NCBI GenBank assembly: GCA_963922205.1
Contig: CAWUHX010000026.1
Span: forward strand, 310,001-374,000
Direction of reading: 5' to 3'
Length of the DNA: 64,000 nt
Source: Romanomermis culicivorax
Lineage: Eukaryota; Nematoda; Enoplea; Mermithida; Mermithidae
Positions within the stretch are counted from its first letter, which is position 1. Each line of letters begins with the position of its first letter. The notes under the pieces were generated by a model. That model was not told the DNA's origin, ran no database searches, and saw only the letters and a program-made list of their open reading frames with translations. Below are positions 42,922-54,400 of the stretch, one piece after another. Position numbers and translations under genes: made by a program.

Positions 42922-44094
42922 TTGCACAGCCCAAAATTTGGTTGCTGTGTGCAAAAAACCCTGGTCATGGGTGTAATAATCACTATTTTCCTTTAGGCGC
43001 GGCCATTGGCTAGCATATCTACTTCTACTTACTAATAAATTTTTAACGGTTTCTATTAATCGAGTTGGCTCGTCTCATTTTCTAATCGTTAACAGTCAGT
43101 ATTTAGCTGAAAATAGAGATTTTTCATCAATTCTCTCGATGCTTGGAATTTTTCAAATGTTTCTAACATGGACTTTTGTGTTTATTGAACACGGAAATTG
43201 AGGACACCATTCTAGACAGTGATTTTAGAACTTCTATCCACGAATATCTGTTGGAGAGATTTATTTTCCAACGTTTTAGAATATAAAAACTCGAAAATTT
43301 TCCAACGTTTTAGAATATAAAAACTCGAAAATTTTTCCGGCGCCTCGCGCCGGAATGGGAAGTTAGTTTGATTTTAATTTAGTTCTCAACGTTGTGAAGG
43401 TCAGGGTTGGCGGGCATTTAATTTTTGGGTTTCTGGGTTGACGGGTCTTTTTGTTTTTTTGGGTTGAGAAATTGGACATTTTTAGGTTTTTCGGTTTTTT
43501 ATGAAGAAAATATATTTTTTTGTTCTCAGGAATACAAGTTTCGTCCTGATTTAACAATCAAATTGAGAGTTGAGCTAACTTCGGTTACTACAATGCAGTC
43601 TTTTGTGACACTGACATGACAACAGATTTGAAATGAGATCACACAACGGTTCTTATGACTGTTCAGAACGAGTATATTTTAGCCGAAACTCGCAAATTAG
43701 GCTTTTTCAAGTAGTTTGACCTTGAGGAAGTCAACCAGCACATTTTCAGAGCGCGGAAAAGAGTTTGATTTAAAAAATTGGTATTTTCAGGCAAAGTCAA
43801 AAATTTGCATATTTTTTCAAATATTCAAAATTAATGGTTGTTAAGCACTTTGCAACACGTGGAATGAAATAGACATGTTTTCAAAGCATGAAAAGACAGC
43901 TTAGGCCGAAAAATTCACATATTTGTTCAAAAGTGTTTCAAAAACAGTGGAATTTTTTACAAGTCGGTTCCCTTCCCAATTATGGTCCAAACTGGCATTT
44001 TCGGACGCCTCAAGATATCAGCTATCCAGATTAGTTCGAAAATCCAGGAACTCATTTGCATAAAATCTTCACACATATCACATACTTATTGTCC

Positions 44095-44195
44095 CTACAG
44101 AAAAATCCTACCTACTTCAAGAATCGAACCTGGTCCACCAACCTATAGACTTGATGCGTTTACCGCTTCACAATTTCACCAGAAAGTATAAACGC
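44095..44195 (-). repeat. Possible tRNA-like (SINE) fragment
   Basis: On the minus strand GTGAAGCGGTAAACGC is followed about 30 bp later by GGACCAGGTTCGATTCTTG, resembling the A and B boxes of a tRNA-derived promoter. No full cloverleaf can be drawn. This is weak evidence. Confidence 0.25.
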
Positions 44196-45019
44196 TATAA
44201 TCCTTTAAGACCCTTGATACTATTTTAACTAACAACTTCATTTGGAAGAGCCTAACAGCGCTGCGCCCCAGGGGCGCAGATGCTGTACCCTAAGCCTAAG
44301 GAAAGTTTTAAAGGAAAAACAAATGTCTACTCACTAATCACAGAAATCGATGAAAATCGGAATTATTAAAATACTATTAAATTGAAAAAGCCTGCAGAAT
44401 TTGAACCGGTCGTTCAAATGTCGTCATTTTTTCTTTCCACGCTTCCATTTCACCTATAATAATTAAGAAATAACTATTTATGGTATAAACGACTGTTCTG
44501 TTGAGTTGAGTAATTCTAATCGAAAAGCTAAAGATTTATATCCAATAAATTTAACTTATGTTTGAATTGCCTTTTGGCTGGAGTTGATTTGATTCGGTAG
44601 TTTATCTGAATATTAGGAAGATTTTACTGCTCATGGGTCCTGAGCACTTATGACCAGTGCTAGTGCTGCTAAAGTTTTAGTTATACCTACTCTCACAGCC
44701 ATCAGCATTTCGTGAGCTGACTCAAGCAGTTCTAAAATTTTGAGGTAGCAGCAGCTTGCAAAAAGAGGTAGCTGACGGCTTTTTGGGTCCAAAAACGGGC
44801 GGAAAATGTACCGCCAAGTATGCTGGTTGAATGGCTGTAAGCAGTATAAATGTTGAAGAAGGAAACATCAAACTTCTTCCACCATTCAAAGTCACAATTT
44901 ACAAACAACTCAATGACTAAAATATCTCGGCAAGTGAAGATGGAGAAAAAATACGTTTCGTTACAAAATGCCAGAGAGTACGTTTTTTAGTACTAATAAT
45001 GGCAAGCAAGCGACATTTT

Positions 45020-45210
45020 TTTTTCATGTTATAATCAGGTATTTTCCATTTTGGTGTCCACTGGGTCATTCAGAGCGTACTTTTTCAACATTTAGCTCTG
45101 TTCACACTAAGTTACATAATCGATTGTCATCTTCGTCGGTCGGAAAGCTAGTCTTCATAAAATTCAATGCCAAAAATTTTCTAGATGGTGCAAGATTCTA
45201 TTTGTTATGA
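45020..45210 (+). pseudogene. hAT transposase C-terminal (hATC) remnant
   Basis: The frame 44968-45210 includes GHSERTFSTFSSVHTKLHNR followed by LSSSSVGKLVFIKFNAK. The S-E-R-x-F-S-x-x-x-x-x-x-x-K-x-R-x-x-L and KL-V-x-I-K-x-N pattern is typical of the hAT dimerisation domain. Only this end of the protein is preserved, without the DDE core. Confidence 0.75.
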
Positions 45211-45300
45211 TGAAGAATCTGTGTATTTTTGCTTAAAATCAGGAAAATGATCTGAAAATGTTTTGCTTTATGAAGAATAAAACTTGAGAAATGTTGCATT

Positions 45301-46909
45301 TAGTGATGGACCGATGCATCGGCATCGGCCGATTGTTGCGTTTTTCTGCCATCGGCCATGGGCTGATGTTTCACCAAATAATCGGCCGATGGCCGATTGT
45401 TTGGCAACTTTTTGTTACAATGGATGCATGTGCAATGCTTGAAAAACAGATTGTTCACATACATATTTTACAGTTACTTTAGTAAATACATTATTTTTTT
45501 TGTGAAAATGGTTGTTTTAATGTCTGGCATATTTGCCCTGTGTTGCCATTGATGAACTAGATAACAAGAATTTGAGAAGCTATGAATGGGATATTTTAGC
45601 TGCGGCGGTAAGAATATACTTTAATACAATCCACACCTTAGATAATTATGTTTTGGCAGCTTGTCAATTTATTAAAATCTTTTGCAGAAACTGTAAAAAT
45701 CTATGAATCTAAAAACGCCTGTATTTCGGAGGAAATAGCTGAAGAAAAATAAGCTAGATTTTGTGCCTAAATTTTTTTGAAAAACATAAATTAAAGAATC
45801 GTATGATTGAGAATTTCACGCCACTCAATCCACAATTTCAACTTTCCTGGATTGGGTTCATTAAAGGAGGAATTTTCGGGGAAAATGAATCAATATTTTT
45901 ATAGAAATGATAATCGAGCCCACTTTAAACCCATTGAAGACAATAGACTTCATGCTTTGGCATCTTTACTAGATCCTGGATTTAAAAAGGATGGATTGAA
46001 ATTTGAAATATAACAGATATTGATCATACAAATCAAAATTAAATTATTTAGGCTTTCTGCGATCCTCAAGCAGAAGACAAAGCTGAACTAGCTTTGGCTA
46101 GAATGGTTGTCGATCAAAAACAACAAAATCAACGCTTTTCTGAAAATATGGTTCAAAAATTTGAAGGAATCTTCAAACTAATTCTCCGAACTTTCCCAGT
46201 AAGCCACAATTAATACTAATGTAAATAATTCAATCATTTACACAAAACTGACCAATTTCAGACACTATTTGGGCATTGCAAGTTCATCTGAAGATGAGCT
46301 GTAGCCCGAAAAATATGCAATGTCAACATTTGAGCAAGCAAAAGCCATTGTTTTGGAATACATTACTAGAATAATGGAAGAAAAACGCTGCAACAAAACC
46401 AGAATTAGCTAATGTGAGTCAAAATAGTGTGCAGTTGAAAATAAGTTTCATCATGAAAAAAAATTCTTTAGCTTTCCATGAAATTTTTATTAGCTTCAAA
46501 TGGGTCAGTAGCTAGTGAATGATCATTTTTAAAAGCAAAAGATGTTAGTAGTGGAAAAAGATCCCGTTTATTGCTGTGATTGGATTCAATAGTGCAAACT
46601 GGAAAAACAAGCCGAAGTTAAAGAAGCTTCTAGTGAAATCATTAATCAAAGTTAAGGTAGTACAACAGATGCATTTGTTGATGACAAATTGGATGAATGA
46701 AATGCTGTTAATTATTGAATGTTGAAAATAGCAGTAGAACTTTGTGAATAATTCATAATTATTTTAAATTTATTACAGTGTAGCAACTTCTGGTTGCATT
46801 TTGTACATGTTACGGCGGATGCATCGGCCATCGGCCGATGGCATCGGTGACCCTGGCCGATGCATCGGCATCGGCCAATGGCAAATTTTTAGCCGTCGGT
46901 CCATCACTG
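45301..46909. mobile_element. hAT element with CATCGGCCGATG arrays, nested
   Basis: The ends are TAGTGATGGACCGATGC (45301) and GTCGGTCCATCACTG (to 46909). The exact 8-bp duplication GTTGCATT is at 45293-45300 and 46910-46917. Overlapping ATCGGCCGATG-type palindromic motifs lie inside each end. A decayed transposase is present on the + strand. Confidence 0.92.
45550..46740 (+). pseudogene. hAT transposase remnant (BED/ZBED type)
   Basis: Scattered + strand segments match the middle of a hAT transposase. One has NRLHALASLLDPGFKKDGL (45940-45998), the conserved L-L-D-P-R-F-K segment, and the next has EDKAELALARMVVDQKQ (46074-46124). Several stops and frame changes separate them. It is inactive. 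Confidence 0.7.
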
Positions 46910-47499
46910 GTTGCATTTGCTTTTGTTTTATACTTAATTCAGATCCACAATTCTGAAATAAAGAAAAAACCCTGATTAAATCCGGAAAAGCCCATACAAA
47001 AACCTCAAAAGCCCATAAAAAAGCCAAATTCGAAATTTTGAAAATGGGGTTTTTCCCAACCCTGGTGAAGGTTCATTTTCGAGCATTTTAGAAAGTGAAA
47101 ACCCGAAAATTTTTCTGGCGCTCCGCGCCGGTCTAAGAACTAAATAAAAAAGGATAATTCTAATCAGAACCAGAGAAATCTTAATAGTTGTAAATTCATG
47201 AGAACTCTGTCATTAACATGCATTCTCTGCCCCTGCAGAACACCAATATCTTCATCAGTTCATTTTGACTATCCTAGCCAGAATTTTCTCAGTTTTTCCT
47301 CATTCTTGCAGGTTTCTGATTCCAAAAACATCAAAATGCTTGCGTATGCTACTAAAATGCATGAAAAAGCATCAGTAGTTTTTTAAAATGTGGAAAATTT
47401 TTGGAAAAAGAGGAAAAAAGTTTTGGGTCCGATTCTCATGTGGAAAAAATTTTCTAGGAAAAAACGATGCCCCCCAAAATTTTGGAAATTTTTTGACCC

Positions 47500-47736
47500 C
47501 CATACTCAAATTTTGGGTTTACCTCATTCCCAACTCTTCGGACCTCTTACAGGTTACGAAAGAGACTTTCGCTATTTGGTTTTTCCGATTTTTTAAAATT
47601 TTTTTTTCGATTTTTTTAAATTTTTTTCGCCGTTTTTGCTATATCGTTTTTTTCGCTTTAAAATATGCTTTATTTATGCATTTCTGAGCTTTTCCTCTTA
47701 CTGACTAATGCATACCAAACGTACGTCAGTGAAACT
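47500..47736. other. G-rich family border and spacer
   Basis: CCCAACTCTTCGGACCTCTTACAGG near 47523-47556 resembles the border of the G-tract repeat at 35910-35940. A T-rich stretch follows up to the foldback element. Confidence 0.35.
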
Positions 47737-48451
47737 GGTTGACACTCGTTTAACACATGCACGATACGCAATAGAAAAGGTATAGCACTGATGTATAAAT
47801 TCGTTTTAACGGGCAAGCTACGCTGTCATGAATAAAAGGAGGGTGATTTAAAGAGGCAAGCTGCGTTGATTTTAATAGGAGGAGGGTGATCTGAACTGCC
47901 AATCCACGGCCCTATACTAAACCGGTACAATTGCGGGCTTAATCCCCATCTTATAAAATTATACATCATCAGTTGGCTATTGGGAGGGCATTAACGGGAC
48001 GGGTGCTTCGCGCCCGCCTACGTAGCTCCGCCCTGCGCTCTCTGGGCACATCACTACTCGACTAAGCCTAAGAAATATATAAAGGTATAACGGTGAAGCA
48101 CGCCGACATCTATCCTTATTTATTTCTTAGGCGTAGGAGCGTAGCGACGTGCCTGGAGGGAGCAGCGTGGAGCCACGTAGGCGGGCAAGATGCGCCCGTC
48201 CTATCTCGTGCAATAACTTTACCTATGCATAATTTTATGAGATAGGTGTGAACCTTTAAACTCCACGGGTTTAGTACAAAGCCGTGGATTGGATGCTTAG
48301 ATCACCCTCTTACGAATGGCAGCGCAGCTTGCCTGTTTAAATCACCCTCCTTTTATTAATGGCAGCGTAGCTTGTCCTTTAAAAGGATCAGTGATATATC
48401 TCTTCTATTGCGTATATCTTATAACGTGCATGTGTTAAACGAGTGTCAACC
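47737..48451. mobile_element. 715-bp foldback (long inverted repeat) element
   Basis: The two arms of about 330-340 bp are inverted copies, starting GGTTGACACTCGTTTAACAC and ending with its exact inverse at 48451. They stay similar to near the centre (CCCGCCTACGT near 48018 and ACGTAGGCGGG near 48174). Each arm has two copies of GCAAGCTRCGYTG followed by AGGAGGGTGATYT. No coding frame or clear target duplication is seen. A transcript would fold into a long, mismatched hairpin. Confidence 0.85.
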
Positions 48452-49325
48452 ATACATGTAACGGGACCACGAGGTCTGGGTCGGACGACTTTTTTTCGTG
48501 CCGGGAATCACTAATTCCCCTAAATTGAGAGGTATGAGTCTCTGAAGAAAAAATTTCGATTTTTTCACCAAAAAATTGAAAAAAGGTTCGAAAAATAGTA
48601 ATTTTTGTCTAAAAATCGTGAAAATGTATCTAATGGCGCAAAGCGCCGAGAAATTTGACATTTGTGACCATTTTTTGTTGAATCGACATTTTTCATCCAA
48701 AAATGGGCATTTTTCAGTATTTTTCCGACTAAACGTATGGGGGTCCCTACATACATGTAACGGAGCTCCGAGGTCTGGGGGTGGGAGTTGGAGCACTTTT
48801 TTGGGGCCGGGGGTCAGTAATTCCCGAAATTTTGGGGGGAGGGGTCCCCGAAGCAAAAAAAATTCGATTTTTTCCATGAAAAATGTCCGAAAAACGGTTT
48901 AAAAAGTTGTAATTTTTGTCTAAAAAATGATAAAATATGTACTTATGGCGCGAAGCGCCGAGAAAATTGACGTTTTTGACCATTTTTTGTTCAAAAATTG
49001 ACATTTTTCATGGAAAAAATGACATTTTTCAGCATTTTCCCGACTAAAACTATGGGGGTCCCTAGGGCTACCATATGGCTAGCCATAGGATTGGAAAATC
49101 CTGGGGGAGTCGCCCAATGGCTAGCCATATGGTCGACGATTTCTGGGGGGGGGGGTTCCCATAGCACTCCCCCCCCCAATTACATGTATGGGTCCCTATG
49201 ACTACCATATGGCTAGCCATAGGATTGGAAAATTTTGGGGAGGGGTCGCCTGATGGCTATCCATATGGCCGAAGATTTCTGGGGTGGGGTTCCTGTAGCA
49301 TTCCCCTTAATTATACATGTATAGT
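48452..49325 (+). repeat. Composite repeat, units A-A-B-B
   Basis: Two A units of about 300 bp (about 48450-48750 and 48750-49064) begin CATACATGTAACGG, then GAGGTCTGGG and a G-rich block, and contain GGCGCAAAGCGCC or GGCGCGAAGCGCC before ending ATGGGGGTCCCTA. Two B units of about 130 bp follow (49064-49190 and 49190-49322) with the palindromic CCATATGGCTAGCCATAGG, ending in ACATGTA. The same A+B unit occurs in reverse at about 55517-55925. No protein is encoded. Confidence 0.75.
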
Positions 49326-49344
49326 GTGAACCAGCTCCACTAAT

Positions 49345-49709
49345 ACCAAAATACTTTAAAAAAAGGGTTGTCAACTTTCCTGAGGCTTCTTATGATGATC
49401 GTTTGACTATATTAAAGTTAGAGACACTTGAAAGTAGAAGACGTTCGAATAATTTGGTTATGTTATATAGCATAATAAACCATGAAGTAGGCATAAAATT
49501 GGGTGATTTCTGCATCATTACACATTCTCAGATCCGATCCAGTCACAATTGGAAGTTAAACAAATATTCCGAGGACTGATATTAAGAAATACTTTTTTAC
49601 GAATAGAGTTATTCCTACCTGGAATATACTTCCTAAATCGATAATCACATCTAACAATAGTAAAGTTTTTCGCTCTAAATTGGATAAATTCAATTTTGAT
49701 CAACTGTAA
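49345..49709 (+). mobile_element. LINE 3' end (5'-truncated non-LTR retrotransposon)
   Basis: The + strand encodes pieces of the C-terminus of a LINE ORF2: a YDDRLTILKLETLESRRRSN helix followed by LVMLYSIINHEV, then SHNWKLNK, and a NTFF..RVIPTWNILP-like segment ending in an SKLDKFNF-like tail. This pattern (L-x-L-x-S-L-x-x-R-R, then NSLP) is common to the end of Jockey/CR1/L2-type ORF2 proteins. At least two frame changes separate the pieces. Nothing of the reverse transcriptase core or endonuclease remains. Confidence 0.7.
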
Positions 49710-49721
49710 GGGCTAAAATGC

Positions 49722-51369
49722 TTTTTTGACCACGCACAGCATACATATATTCGGCAAAAGAAAATTCGATTTGGAAATTAGATCCTGCTGAAGAATAATG
49801 ATAGTTCTTTCAGCAAATTTAAACAGTCAGAATGAGCCCAAGGATTACATAAATCCCATTGAAGTGCGTCGTAACTGGTCATCACATTCGATGTACGGGC
49901 AATCGACTGATAAAAGGAATTGCGAGTTTTCGGTATAATTCGGTGTGGTTGCAAAAGTCGACAAATTCTTGCCATTCTCAGAATGTTTAAATTGCATTTA
50001 GCTCTCGCCGAGGATATAGACATATTCATTCGATTTTTTCCTGGCGTCTTTTGTAATTTTTGTAAATTGCTTTGATTACCTTCATGACTTAAAACATGAT
50101 TTTTCCGGCCTAATGATGTTCAGGCTTGAATAATGTGCGGTTGTTTTCTATCAGCTAACCAGCTAAAAAGTCAGCCAGAAGTCAACGATGTTTTATAAAT
50201 TTGGGCGAAACAACTAAATTTATAAATAGAGCACCAAATTTTTTTTGGATTTTTGACGTTCGAGAATGTTGGAAAATGAATCTTTTAAACATTTGTTTCG
50301 TGGCAGATTCTCACTCCACGCTAGCAACCCGCTCGCTCCCAGTTGCCCGTTAGAATAGAGCGGAGTGGCCAAGCAGTCTGCGCACTGATTGAACTTGATT
50401 CAAGTTCTGTAAATTTTGCGGAACCGTGGGTTCTTCCAATTTGCGCCCGCAGCGCTTAATATCTAGGGATCTGAAACTATTTTCAGTGCGCTGTTCGGAT
50501 TTTTCAGTTGTTTCGAATGAGATAGATACAAATACTTAAGATTTACATCGAAATATAGCTGAACCTGAGGCTGAAAACTGAAGGCGGTTGGAACTTAGCT
50601 CGTTTTCAGTCGATTTTTATGTGGCTCTGCGGGAAATAGAAAATGTTCGTCCAGATCGGGAAAAAATTTCGGGAAAAAACGACAGAAAGCTTACTGATTT
50701 GAAAATTTCAACAAAAATGACAAAAGGGTAAAAAATTGTGAAATTGATTAAATCCGTTAAATTTACGCAAATTCAGCAAAAAACTGCTTTTAGATCAGCC
50801 TTCAACAAACTTTTAGATCGGCCTTCATTAAACTTTTACATCGGCTTCAGTTAACAGTTTCAGTTTAGATCGGCTTCAGTTATCGACTTAAGTAAACTGT
50901 AGTCATGGAAACTTTAGGTATGTGACTTTACGCCATCATAAGCGGAGACTGCTTGAATTTGATTACTCAATTTTTCTATCGGTCCCGCTGTGCGCAAGCG
51001 GGGCGTGAAGTGCTAGTCCTCCTTTACACGTGTTATACTTAGCGGTATTTGTAAATAGAGTCCTTAATTTTCTTCTCATGTCCTGCACTCCACAGACCAC
51101 TATTTTTTCCTGTCGTTGTTTTTTGGGTTTGAAAGTTATGAAAGGAAAAAATTTTGGCTGGTCGTTATGATAAGGTAAAAATTCCGGAGTTCCAGATCGA
51201 AAGAGAAGCCTATTTTGGTGAATAATCCGAAATTTCGCTGGCGTCAACAGTGAAACAGCATCATTTATTGATATTTAATTTCTTTCTTGCAGCATATTTT
51301 TAAAGTCTCATTGCATTTCCAGTCCGGTCCGATAATAATACTATTAATGTTAATTTAGTCGTATAAGCG
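49722..51369. other. Upstream flank of the host gene, unclassified
   Basis: No supportable gene is seen. It contains a short run of degenerate repeats (50790-50900) and would include the promoter of the gene starting at 51370. I see no clear TATA box in the last 100 bp. Confidence 0.35.
50790..50905 (+). repeat. Minisatellite-like run, about four units
   Basis: Units of about 24-30 bp share TTTTAGATCGGCYTTCARYNAAC with minor variation (near 50796, 50820, 50845 and 50873). Confidence 0.6.
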
Positions 51370-51403
51370 ATGACCGTCGAAGGAGAAACACAAAATTCTG
51401 AAA
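51370..51403 (+). CDS. Host gene exon 1 (start codon)
   Basis: ATGACCGTCGAAGG opens the frame (MTVEGETQNSE). The donor is AAA|GTAAGG at 51404, phase 1. This is the only ATG that joins in phase to exon 2. Confidence 0.55.
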
Positions 51404-54400
51404 GTAAGGCCGATTTATCAGTGTTTGTTTTGTTGTTTGTTACTTTTACCATCTATATGTTTTAAAGATCCACTAAAGAATGACAGAGATGCATATTCAA
51501 AAACAAAATTCCGCGTCATGTCACTATATTTTCCTTCTGACTACAACGAGGAAGTATTACTGAATTTGATGAAAGCTTCTCATAGCTTTCATTTGTATTT
51601 CGAGCGAGATGCGAATAAGCCAAATGATATCAAGAAAGGGTAAGGAAGCGGGAGTATAACTTCCACCTTCTGGATTGTTATGATCTCTCGCAGACTGATA
51701 AAAAATCAATGTCATGACCTGACTATCAGGGACGGGACGAATACCAAAATCCAGACTCGCTAACCGACCCACTTTTCTAGATCCAGATCCGTAACATTTC
51801 ATGGACCCGGGTCCGATGAAATTTTTATGCATCCGAATTCGCTGTTGCCGATTCAAATACGACTTAAATTACTTTAGAGAATAAACCTGAAGAACCTAAT
51901 CATTACTCAACTATTTTTAGCCTTCAACAGATAAAATCCGGCGGTGATGTGATGATGTCATCAGTCAGCCATTGTTGTCACTATGATAGAGAACCTACAA
52001 AAATCAGCTAGAAATAGATCAGTTTTGAAAATTTGAGAAAAACAAAAATTTAACAGTTTTGATCTAAAAACTGGTAACCGAAATCCAAAAATCAGGTAAG
52101 CGACCGATTGATTGAATCTTGCAACCAGTTAAATACCATTCCTCATATTGCTTCCAAGTCGATCATAGATGGACATAGGGAGCACACCTGTAAGAGCTTT
52201 CTTAATGTTTTGAGCGAGAGGGTAGCAAGTGTCTGAAAAGTTCACTTTTTCAACTAAAATATGAACAAAACACGTCAATGATTAAGGTATAACTGTGATA
52301 CGGAGCATTATTTCGGCGCGAATTTTTCGCTTTTTGACCAACGTTTGTCATAAAAAAAACTCCTACTCGACTAAAAAATTGGTATTTTTCGTCGATTTTA
52401 TCATTTTATTGTAATCAGAGAAATACGAATTTCATACAGCTTAATTTACAAGTGCAGGATCCGGGTCCCAACGGATCTGTCATTTGAGATTCGAATCCGA
52501 TTATATTGAGATTTCCAGATCCTAATCTGATCATAATGGGGTTACCAGATTCTAATCCGATCATATCAAGATTTCGAGATCCCAATATGATCGGATCCAG
52601 AATTAGTTTATTCATTCCATTCTATTCGTTTATTCTGCTCATAGTGCTCCAAAATGTTAGGTTGAACATTCTTAGAGTTGTCGGTTTTTTGCATCCTATG
52701 CTTTGAGAATAACTTGGTTTACACCTCTTGCACCAGAGCACCCAATGGGGGGGGGGGGGGTACGGGGGGATATTACCCCCGTCTTAGATTTGGAAATTCA
52801 TTTACTACCCCTATAAAAACAGCTCACTATAGCAAAAAATTTTGGTAGACTTCATCCTCTCCTCAGTAGGTTATACTAATTCGAGAAAAATTATAGAATG
52901 TGTGATTCTGAGGAATTACTCACTGCTCTTTTTGACACATTTACTGAGCAAATAATAATGAGAAAGTATGCAACTTCTGTGCCATATAGCGATTTTTAGG
53001 AAAGGATATCAGCACATTAATATATACTACTTGTAGGAAATCATTATAAATATAATTGGGAGATGAAATAATGACTTATGTATATGTGATTAATCAAAAA
53101 ATCGCCCCTTGGGAAGAAAAACATTATGTTCTTAAAATTCTGCCTCTCCATGCTCTCCTTTTCTTTTCCCGGCTTCTGCATTGGATCTTCTGTGCGCATA
53201 TGGTTATCCAAGCTGTGGCGCATACTTTCCTGGTATGAGTTGAGACATGTGAGGTCTGTTGACATGGATCAGGAGTGGTACCTGGTTTCAACCTCGTGGT
53301 TAATAATCTAATAGGATTAATAATACTAAAGCCACATTCGGCATGAGCACTTTCAATTGAAAGCAGCCCGATTTTTGAAATGTGCAGGAATCAGTTGACA
53401 CGACAATCTTCAACGTCTGACTATTCTCTGCATATAATTAGTACATTCAAGTTACATGATTAGGAGCTGGAAAATGGGGTTGAAGTAGTAAATGGTTTTT
53501 GAGTGTAAAAAGCTTAAAGTAGGGGCATTAATCATTTTTGTAAGTTCGAAAAAATACAACTCCCCCCTCCGTAGCAAAAAAGTGAGAGCAAAAAAAAAAG
53601 GTCACGGCACTACCCCTAAAATTTACGATTTTACCCCTACCTAAATTTTCGACCTTGGGGACCTCTGTCTTGCACATTGGTATTTGGGATCTTTTCTACA
53701 ATTTTACTATCACGACATTTTATTGATTTTCCATCTTAAACACTCCTAAGCCTAATGCTAAGACACGACTGATATGTACATCAAATATTTCAAAAATGTC
53801 GTGGTGGTAAAATTTCAGAAACGATTCGGTATTTGTCTCAATAAACGAATCGACTATGACTTCGATACAGACTTAAGTTTGCACAATTCAAAATATTCTC
53901 CGATTTAGAGGCCTTAGTCTCTCTTTCGGGAGCGAAGAAGCTGCTAAAGATGCTTATGTCAACGCCAGAGATAAACTAATCAACGGAACGAAAATAAAAC
54001 TTCAGGGTCACAAATGGTTCGAGCAGCAGTATGCCGTGAGCTTAGCGTGTGATTCGTCACCCACAGGATCTAATCTCGAAATTGCAAAAGACGCTGATAT
54101 AGATTTAGTAATTCCGAAGGATCCGAATACGCATGCACCTTTTGTTGAAACTGTTTCCAGAAAAGAATCCTTGGAACTTGGTAATTGACTTATAAATTTG
54201 TGCTAACTTGTATATATATGTTGCCATTTATAAGCGATGAGGAGAATCGTTACTAGGGCTTTTTGCGATATAAATTTCCGAAGTCTTACCGATTATGTAA
54301 TTCGCCCGATTTTAATCTAAGTTTACACAAATCTATCATTTCCGATACAAATAGGGCAGCAAAATGACACCGTGTAGTTTAACCAAGTTGGCAATAAAAA

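Larger units (their letters stand above)
37149..42963. mobile_element. Outer hAT-like shell holding nested transposons
   Basis: The ends CAGGGTTTTTTTTGCACA (37149) and TGTGCAAAAAACCCTG (to 42963) are inverted copies. The direct block GAAAAAATTTTGGTTGCACAG recurs near 37190 and 41270. Almost all of the interior is later insertions (37232-41182 and 41291-42921). I see no clear target duplication, so the shell is less certain than its contents. Confidence 0.5.
43402..47064. mobile_element. hAT transposon with transposase remnant, interrupted
   Basis: The ends are CAGGGTTGG (43402) and CCAACCCTG (to 47064). The exact 8-bp duplication GTGAAGGT is at 43394-43401 and 47065-47072. The + strand at 44968-45210 encodes a C-terminal dimerisation segment of a hAT transposase. 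A second hAT element (45301-46909) is inserted just after it. The stretch 43620-44960 shows no other clear coding match. A short CTGCGCCCC/GGGGCGCAG palindrome sits near 44260. Confidence 0.88.
42964..47490. mobile_element. Reverse-oriented copy of the 56344-57293 family, split by a hAT element
   Basis: The part 42964-43401 matches the inverse of about 56735-57165. The part 47065-47485 matches the inverse of about 56430-56740. The two parts become continuous when the insertion at 43402-47064 and one copy of its duplication are left out. Both contain GGCGC-palindromes (43341 and 47120). The true ends of this copy are not clear. Confidence 0.6.

Noticed and set aside
47388-47687. F/K-rich ORFs of about 100 codons
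   Set aside because: They fall in AT-rich transposon DNA matching 56430-56720 and lack codon structure.
48446-49201. Several ORFs on both strands across the composite repeat
   Set aside because: They are shadows of the repeat units; equivalent frames recur with each unit.
49778-50029. 83-codon minus-strand ORF with a helical, basic look
   Set aside because: No recognisable domain, splice context or repeat support; likely chance.
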